Assembly: GCF_030696805.1 (NCBI RefSeq)
Contig: NZ_JAUYRO010000014.1
Span: 1 to 60,992, forward strand
Reading direction: 5' to 3'
Length of the DNA: 60,992 bases
Source of the DNA: Methyloversatilis sp.
GTDB lineage: Bacteria > Pseudomonadota > Gammaproteobacteria > Burkholderiales > Rhodocyclaceae
A program made the position numbers and the translations under genes. Of the stretch, positions 35,320 to 43,224 are shown one piece after another. The notes under the pieces are model-generated. The model saw nothing but the letters and a program-made list of their open reading frames with translations. It was not told the DNA's origin and made no database searches. The first letter of the stretch is position 1; the number at the start of each line of letters is the position of its first letter.

Positions 35320-36377
35320 GCAGCGGGGTATCGACGGCCCTGCAGCGCTGCCTGATCATCGCCGAGGCCGGCGTCAATCACAACGGTTCGGAAGACAACG
35401 CGCTGAGACTGGTGGATGCCGCCGTGGCGGCTGGCGCCGACATCGTCAAGTTCCAGACCTTCAAGGCGGAGCGTCTGGTGACGCGCGCCGCGAAGAAGGC
35501 CGCATACCAGGAAACGCAGACCGGCGAAGGCGACCAGTATTCCATGCTCAAGGCGCTCGAGCTGGACGAGGACGCGCATGCGCGCATTGCCCGTCACTGT
35601 GCGGAGCAGGGCATCGAATTCCTGTCGACCGGGTTTGACGAGGCGTCGACCGATTTCCTGTTGTCACTGGGCATACGCCGGCTCAAGCTGCCCTCCGGCG
35701 AACTGACGAATGCGCCTTTCGTCCGTTTTCTTGCGTCCAAGGGTTTGCCGCTCATCGTGTCGACCGGCATGGCCACCCTTGATGAGGTTGCGCAGGCGGT
35801 CGACTGGGTGCGTGACGCCCGGCAGGCCGCAGGCCAGGATGCCCCTTTGATCGAAGTCCTGACGCTGCTGCATTGCACGTCGAACTATCCGACGCCGCTG
35901 ACCGACGTGAACCTGCTGGCGATGCGCACGCTGCAGGACCGTTTCGGCTTGCCGGTCGGCTACTCCGATCACACTGCCGGCATCTTCGTCGCGCCGCTGG
36001 CGCGCACACTCGGTGCCAGGGTGTTCGAAAAACACTTTACCCTCGACCGCTCGATGCCGGGCCCCGACCACGCTGCGTCGCTCGAGCCTGCCGAGCTGGC
36101 CCGGATGATCAGCGCCATCCGCGATACCGAACTGATACTGGGAGATGGCTTCAAGGCGCCGACCGGGCCCGAACTCGAGGTCAGGGTGGCGGCTCGACGC
36201 AGTGTGACGCTCGCGGGAGACGTCCAGGCGGGTCAGCAGCTCCGTGCGGAAGACCTGACCCTGATGCGGCCTGGCAACGGCATCCCGCCGGCGGAACTGG
36301 ACAGCGTCGTTGGATGCACGGTCATCCGCTCGATGCATGCGGGCGATACGCTGCGCCGGGAGGATATTGCGCCGTGA
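35313..36377 (+). CDS. neuB: Nonulosonate synthase (NeuB/LegI family)
   Basis: A 354-aa enzyme condensing phosphoenolpyruvate with an N-acetyl-mannosamine-type sugar. The TIM barrel begins IIAEAGVNHNG and contains VKFQTF, the substrate-site HCTSNYPTP and GYSDHTAG, and the EKHFTLDRSMPGPDHAASLEP pattern (residues about 235-255). The C-terminal SAF (antifreeze-like) domain begins near 290. With the diacetamido-hexose pathway beside it, the likely substrate is 2,4-diacetamido-2,4,6-trideoxymannose, giving legionaminic acid. It overlaps the SDR gene by 7 bp and the neuC gene by 4 bp. Confidence 0.92.
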   Translation: MVSSGVSTALQRCLIIAEAGVNHNGSEDNALRLVDAAVAAGADIVKFQTFKAERLVTRAAKKAAYQETQTGEGDQYSMLKALELDEDAHARIARHCAEQGIEFLSTGFDEASTDFLLSLGIRRLKLPSGELTNAPFVRFLASKGLPLIVSTGMATLDEVAQAVDWVRDARQAAGQDAPLIEVLTLLHCTSNYPTPLTDVNLLAMRTLQDRFGLPVGYSDHTAGIFVAPLARTLGARVFEKHFTLDRSMPGPDHAASLEPAELARMISAIRDTELILGDGFKAPTGPELEVRVAARRSVTLAGDVQAGQQLRAEDLTLMRPGNGIPPAELDSVVGCTVIRSMHAGDTLRREDIAP

Positions 36378-37504
36378 GACGCATTGTCTATGTCACGGGT
36401 ACTCGCGCAGATTTCGGGCTGATGCAGCGTACGCTGAGCGCGATCGACCGTGATTCCCGGCTAGACCTCGGACTGTGCGTCACCGGCATGCACCTGCTGC
36501 CGGCCTATGGTGAAACAGTGAACGAAATCGAAGGCTTCGGCCTGAAGATCATCGGTCGGGTGCCGGTGGTTCTCGACGGCTCTTCGGGCGCGACGATGGC
36601 CCGGGCGCTGGCTGTCCAGCTGGATGGAATGACCCGCCTGTTCGAAGACTATCGCCCGGATCTCGTGCTGGTGCTGGGTGATCGCGGGGAAATGCTGGCG
36701 GCCGCGCTGGCCGCCCTTCACCTGAATATCCCGACGGCACACATCCACGGAGGCGAATTGTCGGGCACCGTGGACGAGCCCGTCCGTCACGCGATCTCGA
36801 AGATTTCGCACTACCATTTCACCAGTACCGAAGGGGCGCGGCAGCGGCTGATACGCATGGGTGAGCGACCCGAGCACGTGTTCGTTTCGGGCGCGCCAGG
36901 CCTGGACGGACTGACCGAAGCGGTCGCAGCCGACCGCTCGGCGCTGAGCCTTCGCTTCGGATTCGATCCGGTACGTCCGCTGGCGCTGATGGTGTTTCAC
37001 CCTGTGCTGCAGGAAGCCGATACCGCGCGACACCAGGCACGCATGCTGCTCGATGCATTGCATGACCGGGGGTGCCAGACGATCTGCCTTCTGCCGAACA
37101 GTGATGCAGGTGGTGCCGCAGTGCGGGCAGAGATCGAGGCGCGTGTGTTGGCGCCGGACTGCGCTGTGCTCGCGCATCTGCCGCGCGACGAGTATCTGAC
37201 GTGTCTGGCGTCCGCTGATGTGCTCGTCGGCAATTCGAGCAGCGGCATCATCGAGGCGGCGAGTTTCGGGTTGCCGGTCGTCAATGTTGGCACCCGTCAG
37301 CACGGTCGCGAACGCAGCAGCAACGTGATCGACAGCGAAGCAAGCCGTCCGGCGCTCGACGACGCACTCGACGCCGCGCTGAAGCGCGGCCGGCAGGTCT
37401 GCGAAAACGTCTATGGCGACGGGCAGACGAGTCGGCGTATCGTCGAATGGCTTGCCACGCTGCCGCTCGACGCCGACTTGATGAAAAAACAGAATGCCTA
37501 CTGA
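36374..37504 (+). CDS. neuC: Hydrolysing UDP-sugar 2-epimerase (NeuC/LegG family)
   Basis: A 376-aa GT-B-fold enzyme that hydrolyses a UDP-N-acetylated hexose with C2 epimerisation to the free manno sugar. Landmarks: YVTGTRADFGLM at the N-terminus, LVLGDRGEM, the HIHGGE loop, and GNSSSGIIEAASFGLPVVNVG. In this cluster the substrate is probably UDP-2,4-diacetamido-2,4,6-trideoxyglucose (UDP-diNAc-bacillosamine), the LegG reaction. The GTG at 36374 overlaps the neuB stop (GTGA); the longer in-frame opening is the shadow of neuB. It overlaps the next gene by 11 bp. Confidence 0.9.
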   Translation: MRRIVYVTGTRADFGLMQRTLSAIDRDSRLDLGLCVTGMHLLPAYGETVNEIEGFGLKIIGRVPVVLDGSSGATMARALAVQLDGMTRLFEDYRPDLVLVLGDRGEMLAAALAALHLNIPTAHIHGGELSGTVDEPVRHAISKISHYHFTSTEGARQRLIRMGERPEHVFVSGAPGLDGLTEAVAADRSALSLRFGFDPVRPLALMVFHPVLQEADTARHQARMLLDALHDRGCQTICLLPNSDAGGAAVRAEIEARVLAPDCAVLAHLPRDEYLTCLASADVLVGNSSSGIIEAASFGLPVVNVGTRQHGRERSSNVIDSEASRPALDDALDAALKRGRQVCENVYGDGQTSRRIVEWLATLPLDADLMKKQNAY

Positions 37505-38114
37505 TACCTGCCTGCTGATAGGCGCGGGCGGCCACGGCTGCGTGGTTCTCGATGCGCTGCTTCTGGCCAGCCCCGAAATCGACGTGTGTGTGCGCGACGA
37601 CTTTCCGACATCGCTGCCTCTTCTGGGCCGGACGGTCGTCAGTCCGGCATTGCCGCCCGGAGTGTTCGAAGGGGCGGTGCATGTCGCCATCGGTTCCAAT
37701 GAAGTCCGTTGTCGTCTCGCCAGCCTGATGTGCGAGCGGGGCGGTCGATTGTTGTCGGTCGTGCATCCCGTGGCTACGGTATCGCCGCATGCGACGCTGG
37801 GCGAGGGCGTGTTCGTCGCCGCACGGGCCGTCATCGCGCCTCGCGCGCGCGTAGGTGACGGTGTGATCGTGAATCACGGCGCAGTTGTGGATCACGACTG
37901 CGAGGTAGGGGCGTGGAGCCACATTGCGCCGGGATCGGTGCTGGGTGGTGGCGTCACCACAGGGCGGCGCGTACTGGTAGGCAGCGGTGCCATCATCCTG
38001 CCTGGCCTGCATATCGGGGATGACGCTATCATCGCAGCCGGTGCAGTAGTCACGAAAGACGTTGCTGAGGGACAATTGAAAGTCGGCATTCCGGCGCGAA
38101 ACAGACATGGATAG
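37494..38114 (+). CDS. Sugar O/N-acetyltransferase (NeuD/PglD/LegH-like)
   Basis: A 206-aa protein with an N-terminal nucleotide-sugar-binding Rossmann-like domain (LIGAGGHGCVVLDAL). A left-handed beta-helix of hexapeptide repeats follows, with NHGAVVDHDCEVGAWSHIAPG. The HGAVVDHDC segment aligns with the region of PglD that carries its catalytic His. The predicted job is 4-N-acetylation of the UDP-4-amino sugar made by the neighbouring aminotransferase; 7-O/N-acetylation of the nonulosonate is the alternative. It overlaps both neighbours (11 and 8 bp), so the enzymes are translationally coupled. Confidence 0.87.
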   Translation: MPTDTCLLIGAGGHGCVVLDALLLASPEIDVCVRDDFPTSLPLLGRTVVSPALPPGVFEGAVHVAIGSNEVRCRLASLMCERGGRLLSVVHPVATVSPHATLGEGVFVAARAVIAPRARVGDGVIVNHGAVVDHDCEVGAWSHIAPGSVLGGGVTTGRRVLVGSGAIILPGLHIGDDAIIAAGAVVTKDVAEGQLKVGIPARNRHG

Positions 38115-39585
38115 CGTAAAGAAACTTCTGATAGACGAGCAGGCCGACATACGTACGGCCCTGGCCCAGCTGGAGCGAACCGCACGCGGCCTGCTGCTGC
38201 TCGTCGATGGCGACGGCCGCCTCAAGCGGACGGTGACCGACGGGGACTTGCGTCGGCTGCTGCTCAGCGGAGCGAATCTTGACGACCGGCTGTCGGATCT
38301 GCCCGCCTGCGAGCCAAAAACCATCAGCGACGACGCCAGCCCGGAGGCTGCACTTGAATTGATGAACCGCCACCGGGTGGACCACATTCCACAGATCGAT
38401 GCGGCGGGACGTCCTTCGGGCCTGTTGCTCCGGCGCGATCTATGCAGTCCCATCCTGCTGTCCACGCCGCATCTCGGCAGCGGCGAGCGGGGCTTTGTGG
38501 ACGATGCGTTCCGAACGAACTGGATCGCCCCGCTAGGGCCGAACGTTGATGCGTTCGAAACCGAGCTCGCGGCTCACGTCGGCATCGGCCACGCGGCTGC
38601 ACTGTCCTCCGGTACTGCAGCGATCCATCTGGCGCTAGACCTGCTGGGCGTGGGCCCGGACGACGAGGTGCTCTGCTCGACCCTGACTTTCGTCGCCACG
38701 GCCAATCCGATCCTGTATCAGCGTGCCACGCCGATCTTCATTGATTCGGAACCTGGCACATGGAACATGTCGGTGCCCGCCCTGCAGCGGGCGCTGGCTG
38801 ACGCAGATCGACGCGGACGCCTTCCGGCAGCCGTCATCGTCGTCAATCTTTACGGCCAGAGCGCTGACATGGACCCGATTCTCGAGGCGTGCGGGCGCTA
38901 CGGTGTTCCGGTGGTCGAGGACGCTGCCGAGTCGCTCGGTGCGACGTATCGCGGAAAGGCGAGCGGCACGCTCGGAAAGATCGGCATCTATTCCTTCAAC
39001 GGCAACAAGATCATCACGACATCGGGCGGAGGCATGCTCGTGTCCGACGATGGCGAACTGGTCGAACGTGCCCGGTTTCTGTCCACCCAGGGACGCGAGC
39101 CCGCTCCCTGGTATCTTCACAAGCGTGTTGCATACAACTACCGCATGAGCAACATTCTCGCCGGCGTAGGACGCGGACAGCTGCAGGTGCTCGAAGAACG
39201 GGTGGCCGCGCGCCGCCGCGTGCTTGATCGCTATCGTGAAGCGCTGTCGGACATCGAGGGGCTTGGATGGATGCCCGAGGCGGACTTCGGCCGCTCGACC
39301 CGCTGGCTGAGCGTGTGCGTGCTCGATCCGCAAGCCACCGAGGTGACGCCGGCCGATTTCATCGCAGCACTGGCAAGACAGAACATCGAGGCGCGACACG
39401 TCTGGAACCCGATGCATCGGCAACCTCTTTTCGCAGGCTGCGCCTATTACCCCCACGAAGAAGGCTGCAGCTTCAGCGACCAGGCATTTCTGACCGGTGT
39501 CTGCCTGCCATCGGGCTCCAGTCTGGAAGATTCGCAGATCGATCGGGTGTGCCGCGTCATTCGCGATGCGCTCGTCCGTCGCTGA
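38107..39585 (+). CDS. CBS-domain pair fused to a DegT/PglE-type sugar aminotransferase
   Basis: A 492-aa two-part protein. Residues 1 to about 118 form a CBS pair (VDGDGRLKRTVTDGDLRRLL and DHIPQIDAAGRPSGLLLR). Residues about 120-492 form a complete DegT/DnrJ/EryC1 PLP aminotransferase with AALSSGTAAIHLAL, VEDAAES (D272 pairs with the PLP nitrogen) and the Schiff-base lysine K301 in SFNGNKIITTSGGGM. This signature is that of PglE/LegC, which aminates UDP-4-keto-6-deoxy-GlcNAc. In related loci a CBS pair is fused to a nucleotidyltransferase (PtmE) instead. CBS pairs usually sense adenine nucleotides, so allosteric control of flux is plausible. Confidence 0.9.
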   Translation: MDSVKKLLIDEQADIRTALAQLERTARGLLLLVDGDGRLKRTVTDGDLRRLLLSGANLDDRLSDLPACEPKTISDDASPEAALELMNRHRVDHIPQIDAAGRPSGLLLRRDLCSPILLSTPHLGSGERGFVDDAFRTNWIAPLGPNVDAFETELAAHVGIGHAAALSSGTAAIHLALDLLGVGPDDEVLCSTLTFVATANPILYQRATPIFIDSEPGTWNMSVPALQRALADADRRGRLPAAVIVVNLYGQSADMDPILEACGRYGVPVVEDAAESLGATYRGKASGTLGKIGIYSFNGNKIITTSGGGMLVSDDGELVERARFLSTQGREPAPWYLHKRVAYNYRMSNILAGVGRGQLQVLEERVAARRRVLDRYREALSDIEGLGWMPEADFGRSTRWLSVCVLDPQATEVTPADFIAALARQNIEARHVWNPMHRQPLFAGCAYYPHEEGCSFSDQAFLTGVCLPSGSSLEDSQIDRVCRVIRDALVRR

Positions 39586-39675
39586 GGGTGCAATGACTAC
39601 CGCACCCGCACATTTCCGATCACTGATGTGGCGCCCGGGCACCCGCGAGCGGTTGTCCCACGATAAGGCCCGGCC

Positions 39676-41583
39676 ATGAAGATGCTGTCGCGTTCCAACG
39701 TTGTGTTTCTGGGCGATGCAGCGCTGGCTGGCGTTGCCTGGTATCTGTCGTTCCTGCTCCGCTTCAATCTTTCGATTCCACCCGAATACGTACCATCCAT
39801 GCTGGCCATCCTGCCCTGGGTGGTCTGTGCGCAAGCGGTGGTGTTCCGGCTGTTCGGCCTGTATCGGAGCATCTGGCGCTTTGCCAGCCTGCCGGATCTG
39901 CAACGCCTGGTCATCACGATTGCGGCGGCGTCCCTGCTTGCTCCGTTGCTGGTGTGGTTGATCAGGCCCGAAGGCATCGTGCCGCGCACGATCTACGTGC
40001 TTGATCCCATCCTGCTGATCCTGCTCATGGGTGGCGCGCGCTTCGCCTATCGCGCATGGCGCGATCATCGCGAATTCGGCGCTGCCGCGACGCAGGGGAA
40101 ACCGGTGCTCATTCTGGGTTCCGGCGAGTCGGCGCTGAGCCTGCTGCGCGAGATCGGCCGCTCGGGTCAGTGGCGAGTGGTCGGGCTGCTCGACGACAAT
40201 CCGAAGAAGCACGACCGCACGGTCTATGGACACAAGGTTCTGGGCGGCGTGGACTCGCTGGCCCGGCACGCGCTCGATCTGAAGGTGTCGCACGCCATCA
40301 TCGCCATGCCGAACGCGTCGCACGAGGCGCGGCGCAAGGCGGCAAACGCCTGCGTTCGCGCCGGCGTCAAGCCGATGACGGTGCCGTCCTTCGATGACCT
40401 GATCAGCGGCAAGGTGGCGGTGGCTGCGGTGCGCGAGGTGGAAGTCGAAGACCTTCTCGGACGCGATCCGGTGAAGATCGACGCGCCGCGTCTGCGTCAG
40501 CTGATCGAAGGTCAGGTGGTCATGGTCACCGGCGCCGGAGGGTCGATCGGTTCGGAGCTGTGCCGGCAGATCGCGCGCTTCGCACCATCGGCCATCGTGG
40601 CGTTCGAGCGCGGCGAGTTCCTTCTCTACAACCTGGTCGAGGAGTTCTCCGAAGTCTTCCCGCAGGTTCGCATCGAACCGGTGATCGGCGACGTGCGAGA
40701 AGAGGCGCGACTGACCGCGGCGATGCAGCAGTTCCATCCGGTGGTGGTGTTCCATGCCGCCGCGTACAAGCACGTGCCGCTGATGGAAGGCGTGAATGCA
40801 GTCGAGGCCATACGCAACAACGTCGGCGGTACGCTGGCCGCTGCGCGCGCAGCACAGGTCTGCGGCGTTCTGCGCTTCGTGCTGGTGTCCACCGACAAGG
40901 CGGTGAACCCGGTCAATGTCATGGGCGCGACCAAGCGGCTCGCCGAAATGGCCTGTCAGGCACTGGCCGCACGTGGCGGCACGACCGCCTTCAGCACGGT
41001 GCGCTTCGGCAACGTGCTGGGCAGCGCAGGCAGCGTGATTCCGAAGTTTCAGGAGCAGATCGCCCGCGGCGGACCGGTCACGGTCACCCACCCGGACATC
41101 ATCCGGTACTTCATGTCGATTCCCGAAGCCGCGCAGCTCGTGCTGCAGGCTGCGCTGATGGGTGAGGGCGGCGAGATTTTCGTGCTCGACATGGGCGAAC
41201 CGGTACGCATCGCCGATCTGGCGCGCGACATGATCCGGCTGTCCGGCGCGTCCGAATCCGAGGTGAAGATTCATTTCACCGGCCTGCGCGCCGGTGAGAA
41301 GCTGTATGAAGAACTGCTGGCAAGCGACGAAACGACACGGCCGACGCATCACCCCAAGGTGCGCATCGCGCGTGCCCGCGCGATGGATGACACGCTTTGG
41401 CTGGGCCGGCTCGAACGCTGGCTGTCCGGGCCGCTGCCTGTGGAGCCGGCGGCCCTGCGCAACGAACTGGCGCAGTGGGTGCCGGAATACAAGCCGCAGC
41501 ATGAAATGCCGTCGGCGGTGCTGCCTGCTGCGGGCGCGACGACTGCCAGCGGAAGTGCGGACCACCGAACGGGCCACGCGTGA
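39676..41583 (+). CDS. Membrane UDP-GlcNAc 4,6-dehydratase (PglF/WbpM family)
   Basis: A 635-aa inner-membrane SDR. Four hydrophobic helices lie in residues about 8-120, followed by a first Rossmann-like domain (VLILGSGESALSLLR) and a catalytic SDR domain opening VMVTGAGGSIGSELC (about residue 283). The catalytic residues T406-D407-K408 followed by M416 match the TDK/Met pattern of PglF and not the Y-x-x-x-K triad of PseB. This predicts the C5-retaining UDP-4-keto-6-deoxy-GlcNAc product used for bacillosamine and legionaminic acid. It is the last cluster gene and overlaps apaH by 4 bp, though apaH is unrelated to glycans. Confidence 0.9.
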   Translation: MKMLSRSNVVFLGDAALAGVAWYLSFLLRFNLSIPPEYVPSMLAILPWVVCAQAVVFRLFGLYRSIWRFASLPDLQRLVITIAAASLLAPLLVWLIRPEGIVPRTIYVLDPILLILLMGGARFAYRAWRDHREFGAAATQGKPVLILGSGESALSLLREIGRSGQWRVVGLLDDNPKKHDRTVYGHKVLGGVDSLARHALDLKVSHAIIAMPNASHEARRKAANACVRAGVKPMTVPSFDDLISGKVAVAAVREVEVEDLLGRDPVKIDAPRLRQLIEGQVVMVTGAGGSIGSELCRQIARFAPSAIVAFERGEFLLYNLVEEFSEVFPQVRIEPVIGDVREEARLTAAMQQFHPVVVFHAAAYKHVPLMEGVNAVEAIRNNVGGTLAAARAAQVCGVLRFVLVSTDKAVNPVNVMGATKRLAEMACQALAARGGTTAFSTVRFGNVLGSAGSVIPKFQEQIARGGPVTVTHPDIIRYFMSIPEAAQLVLQAALMGEGGEIFVLDMGEPVRIADLARDMIRLSGASESEVKIHFTGLRAGEKLYEELLASDETTRPTHHPKVRIARARAMDDTLWLGRLERWLSGPLPVEPAALRNELAQWVPEYKPQHEMPSAVLPAAGATTASGSADHRTGHA

Positions 41584-42395
41584 GCACCTACGCAATCGGC
41601 GATCTGCAGGGCTGTTTCGATCCGCTTGAAGCGCTGCTCGACCATTGCGGCTTCGATCGCAGCCACGATCGCCTGTGGTTCGTCGGCGATCTGGTCAATC
41701 GCGGCCCGAAATCGCTCGAAACGCTGCGCTTCGTGCGCGATCTGGGCGACGCGGCCGTCACCGTGCTCGGCAACCACGACCTGTCGCTGCTGATGATCGC
41801 GGCCGGCCAGGGCAAGCGACACCGTCTCGACACCTTTCACCACGTACTCGACGCACCCGATGGCGACGAACTGATCGACTGGCTGCGCCACCGCCCGATG
41901 ATGCACGTCGAGGGCGATTACGCCATGGTGCACGCGGGCCTGCTGCCGCAGTGGGACATCGCGCAGGCGCTCGCGCTGGCACACGAGGTGGAGGCGGCGC
42001 TGCGCGGGCCGCAGTCGGTCGAGTTCATGCAGCGCATGTGGGGCAGCGAACCGGCACGGTGGCAGGATGAACTGCACGGCTGGGACCGCCTGCGCATCGT
42101 CGTCAATGCGCTCACCCGCATGCGCTTCTGCACGTCGGATGGCCGCATGGAATTCCGCAGCAAGGGCGCGCCCGAAGAGCCGCCGGACGGCTATCTGCCG
42201 TGGTTCGACAACGCTGCCGCACGCTGGCGCAGCCACACGGTAGTGTGCGGTCACTGGTCGGCGCTCGGCTATCGCACCGCCGACCACGTGATCGCACTCG
42301 ATTCCGGCTGTCTGTGGGGCGGCGCGCTCACCGCGCTGCGGCTCGACGACCGTGCCGTATTCCAGGTGCCGTGCGAGCGCTGCGCGACGTTCTGA
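41580..42395 (+). CDS. apaH: Bis(5'-nucleosyl)-tetraphosphatase, symmetrical
   Basis: A 271-aa metallophosphatase that splits diadenosine tetraphosphate into two ADP, clearing alarmone-like dinucleotides. The metal-binding motifs are YAIGDLQGC, FVGDLVNRGP and VLGNHD in the first 65 residues, with MVHAG and VCGHWS further on. Its length matches E. coli ApaH. The start is a GTG overlapping the dehydratase stop. A 164-bp gap precedes the next gene and holds no clear element, except a weak TAGAAT at about 42529 that could be a -10. Confidence 0.95.
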   Translation: MSTYAIGDLQGCFDPLEALLDHCGFDRSHDRLWFVGDLVNRGPKSLETLRFVRDLGDAAVTVLGNHDLSLLMIAAGQGKRHRLDTFHHVLDAPDGDELIDWLRHRPMMHVEGDYAMVHAGLLPQWDIAQALALAHEVEAALRGPQSVEFMQRMWGSEPARWQDELHGWDRLRIVVNALTRMRFCTSDGRMEFRSKGAPEEPPDGYLPWFDNAAARWRSHTVVCGHWSALGYRTADHVIALDSGCLWGGALTALRLDDRAVFQVPCERCATF

Positions 42396-42559
42396 GCCAG
42401 CGGGCGCCCACAGGGCGCCGCTTCCGCGGCTGTTGCTTTGGATCCTGAGGCAGTGCTCTCCTGCGTCGTCTGGCCCGGACGGTGCATGGAAGATGTCGCG
42501 CGATCCGCGATTCGGGGCCAACAGACCCTAGAATGCGGGCTCGCCTACGGAGGAATTCC

Positions 42560-42967
42560 ATGATCGGGTTGTTTCTGATCACCCACAGCAGTTACGGCGA
42601 GTCGCTGATCCAGTGTGCCTGCCACGTGTTGAACACCCGGCCGGTGCAGATGGCGCAGCTGGGCGTGTCGGGTCAGGACGATCCGCTCGACCTGCTGCCG
42701 CTGGCCCGCAAGTGGCTGTCGGTCGTCGATTCCGGCGACGGCGTGCTGCTGCTGACCGATGTGTTCGGCGCCACGCCGTCCAACCTTGCGCAAAAGCTGT
42801 GCGAGCCGGGGCGGATCGAGGCGGTGGCCGGCGTGAATCTGCCGATGCTGCTACGTACGCTGACCTATCGCGAACGCGAAACGCTGCACGGTCTGGTGAA
42901 CCGGGCGGTCAGCGGCGGTCGTGACGGAGTGATGGCCATGAGGACGACGCGCGATGCCAAAACGTGA
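42560..42967 (+). CDS. PTS EIIA component of the mannose/fructose type
   Basis: A 135-aa EIIA-Man-fold protein with the phosphorylatable histidine H9 in LFLITHSS and the dimer-helix motif VLLLTDVFGATPSN. There is no EIIB/EIIC permease gene here. This makes it part of the short regulatory phosphotransfer chain typical of betaproteobacteria. It is thought to sense PEP/pyruvate and feed HPr kinase-linked control rather than sugar uptake. ATG at 42560 follows a strong acggagg; the longer opening has no support. It overlaps the HPr gene by 14 bp. Confidence 0.9.
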   Translation: MIGLFLITHSSYGESLIQCACHVLNTRPVQMAQLGVSGQDDPLDLLPLARKWLSVVDSGDGVLLLTDVFGATPSNLAQKLCEPGRIEAVAGVNLPMLLRTLTYRERETLHGLVNRAVSGGRDGVMAMRTTRDAKT

Positions 42968-43223
42968 CATCACCATCATCAACAAGCTGGGCCTGCACGC
43001 GCGCGCCTCGGCCAAGCTGACCCAGCTGGCCAGCCGTCACCAGTGCGAAGTCTGGCTGGAGCGCAACGGCCGCCGCATCAACGCCAAGAGCATCATGGGT
43101 GTGATGATGCTGGCCGCCGGCAAGGGCAGCACAATCACCATCGACACCGAAGGCAGCGATGCCGACGCTGCGATGGCCGGGCTGGTCGCACTGATCGAAG
43201 ACCGTTTTGGCGAAGGCGAGTAA
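42954..43223 (+). CDS. ptsH: Phosphocarrier protein HPr
   Basis: An 89-aa HPr. The active-site histidine H15 lies in KLGLHARASAKL and the regulatory Ser46 in NAKSIMGVMML. It carries phosphate between EI and EIIA and can be phosphorylated on Ser46 where an HPr kinase exists (that gene is not in this window). It overlaps the EIIA gene, and the EI gene follows directly, so all three are one operon. Confidence 0.97.
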   Translation: MPKRDITIINKLGLHARASAKLTQLASRHQCEVWLERNGRRINAKSIMGVMMLAAGKGSTITIDTEGSDADAAMAGLVALIEDRFGEGE

Positions 43224-43224
43224 C

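Noticed and set aside
39676-41583. Pseudaminic acid pathway (PseB-type C5-inverting dehydratase)
   Set aside because: The protein has a membrane anchor and a TDK/Met active site like PglF. No PseC/PseH/PseG set distinct from the Leg-type enzymes is seen.
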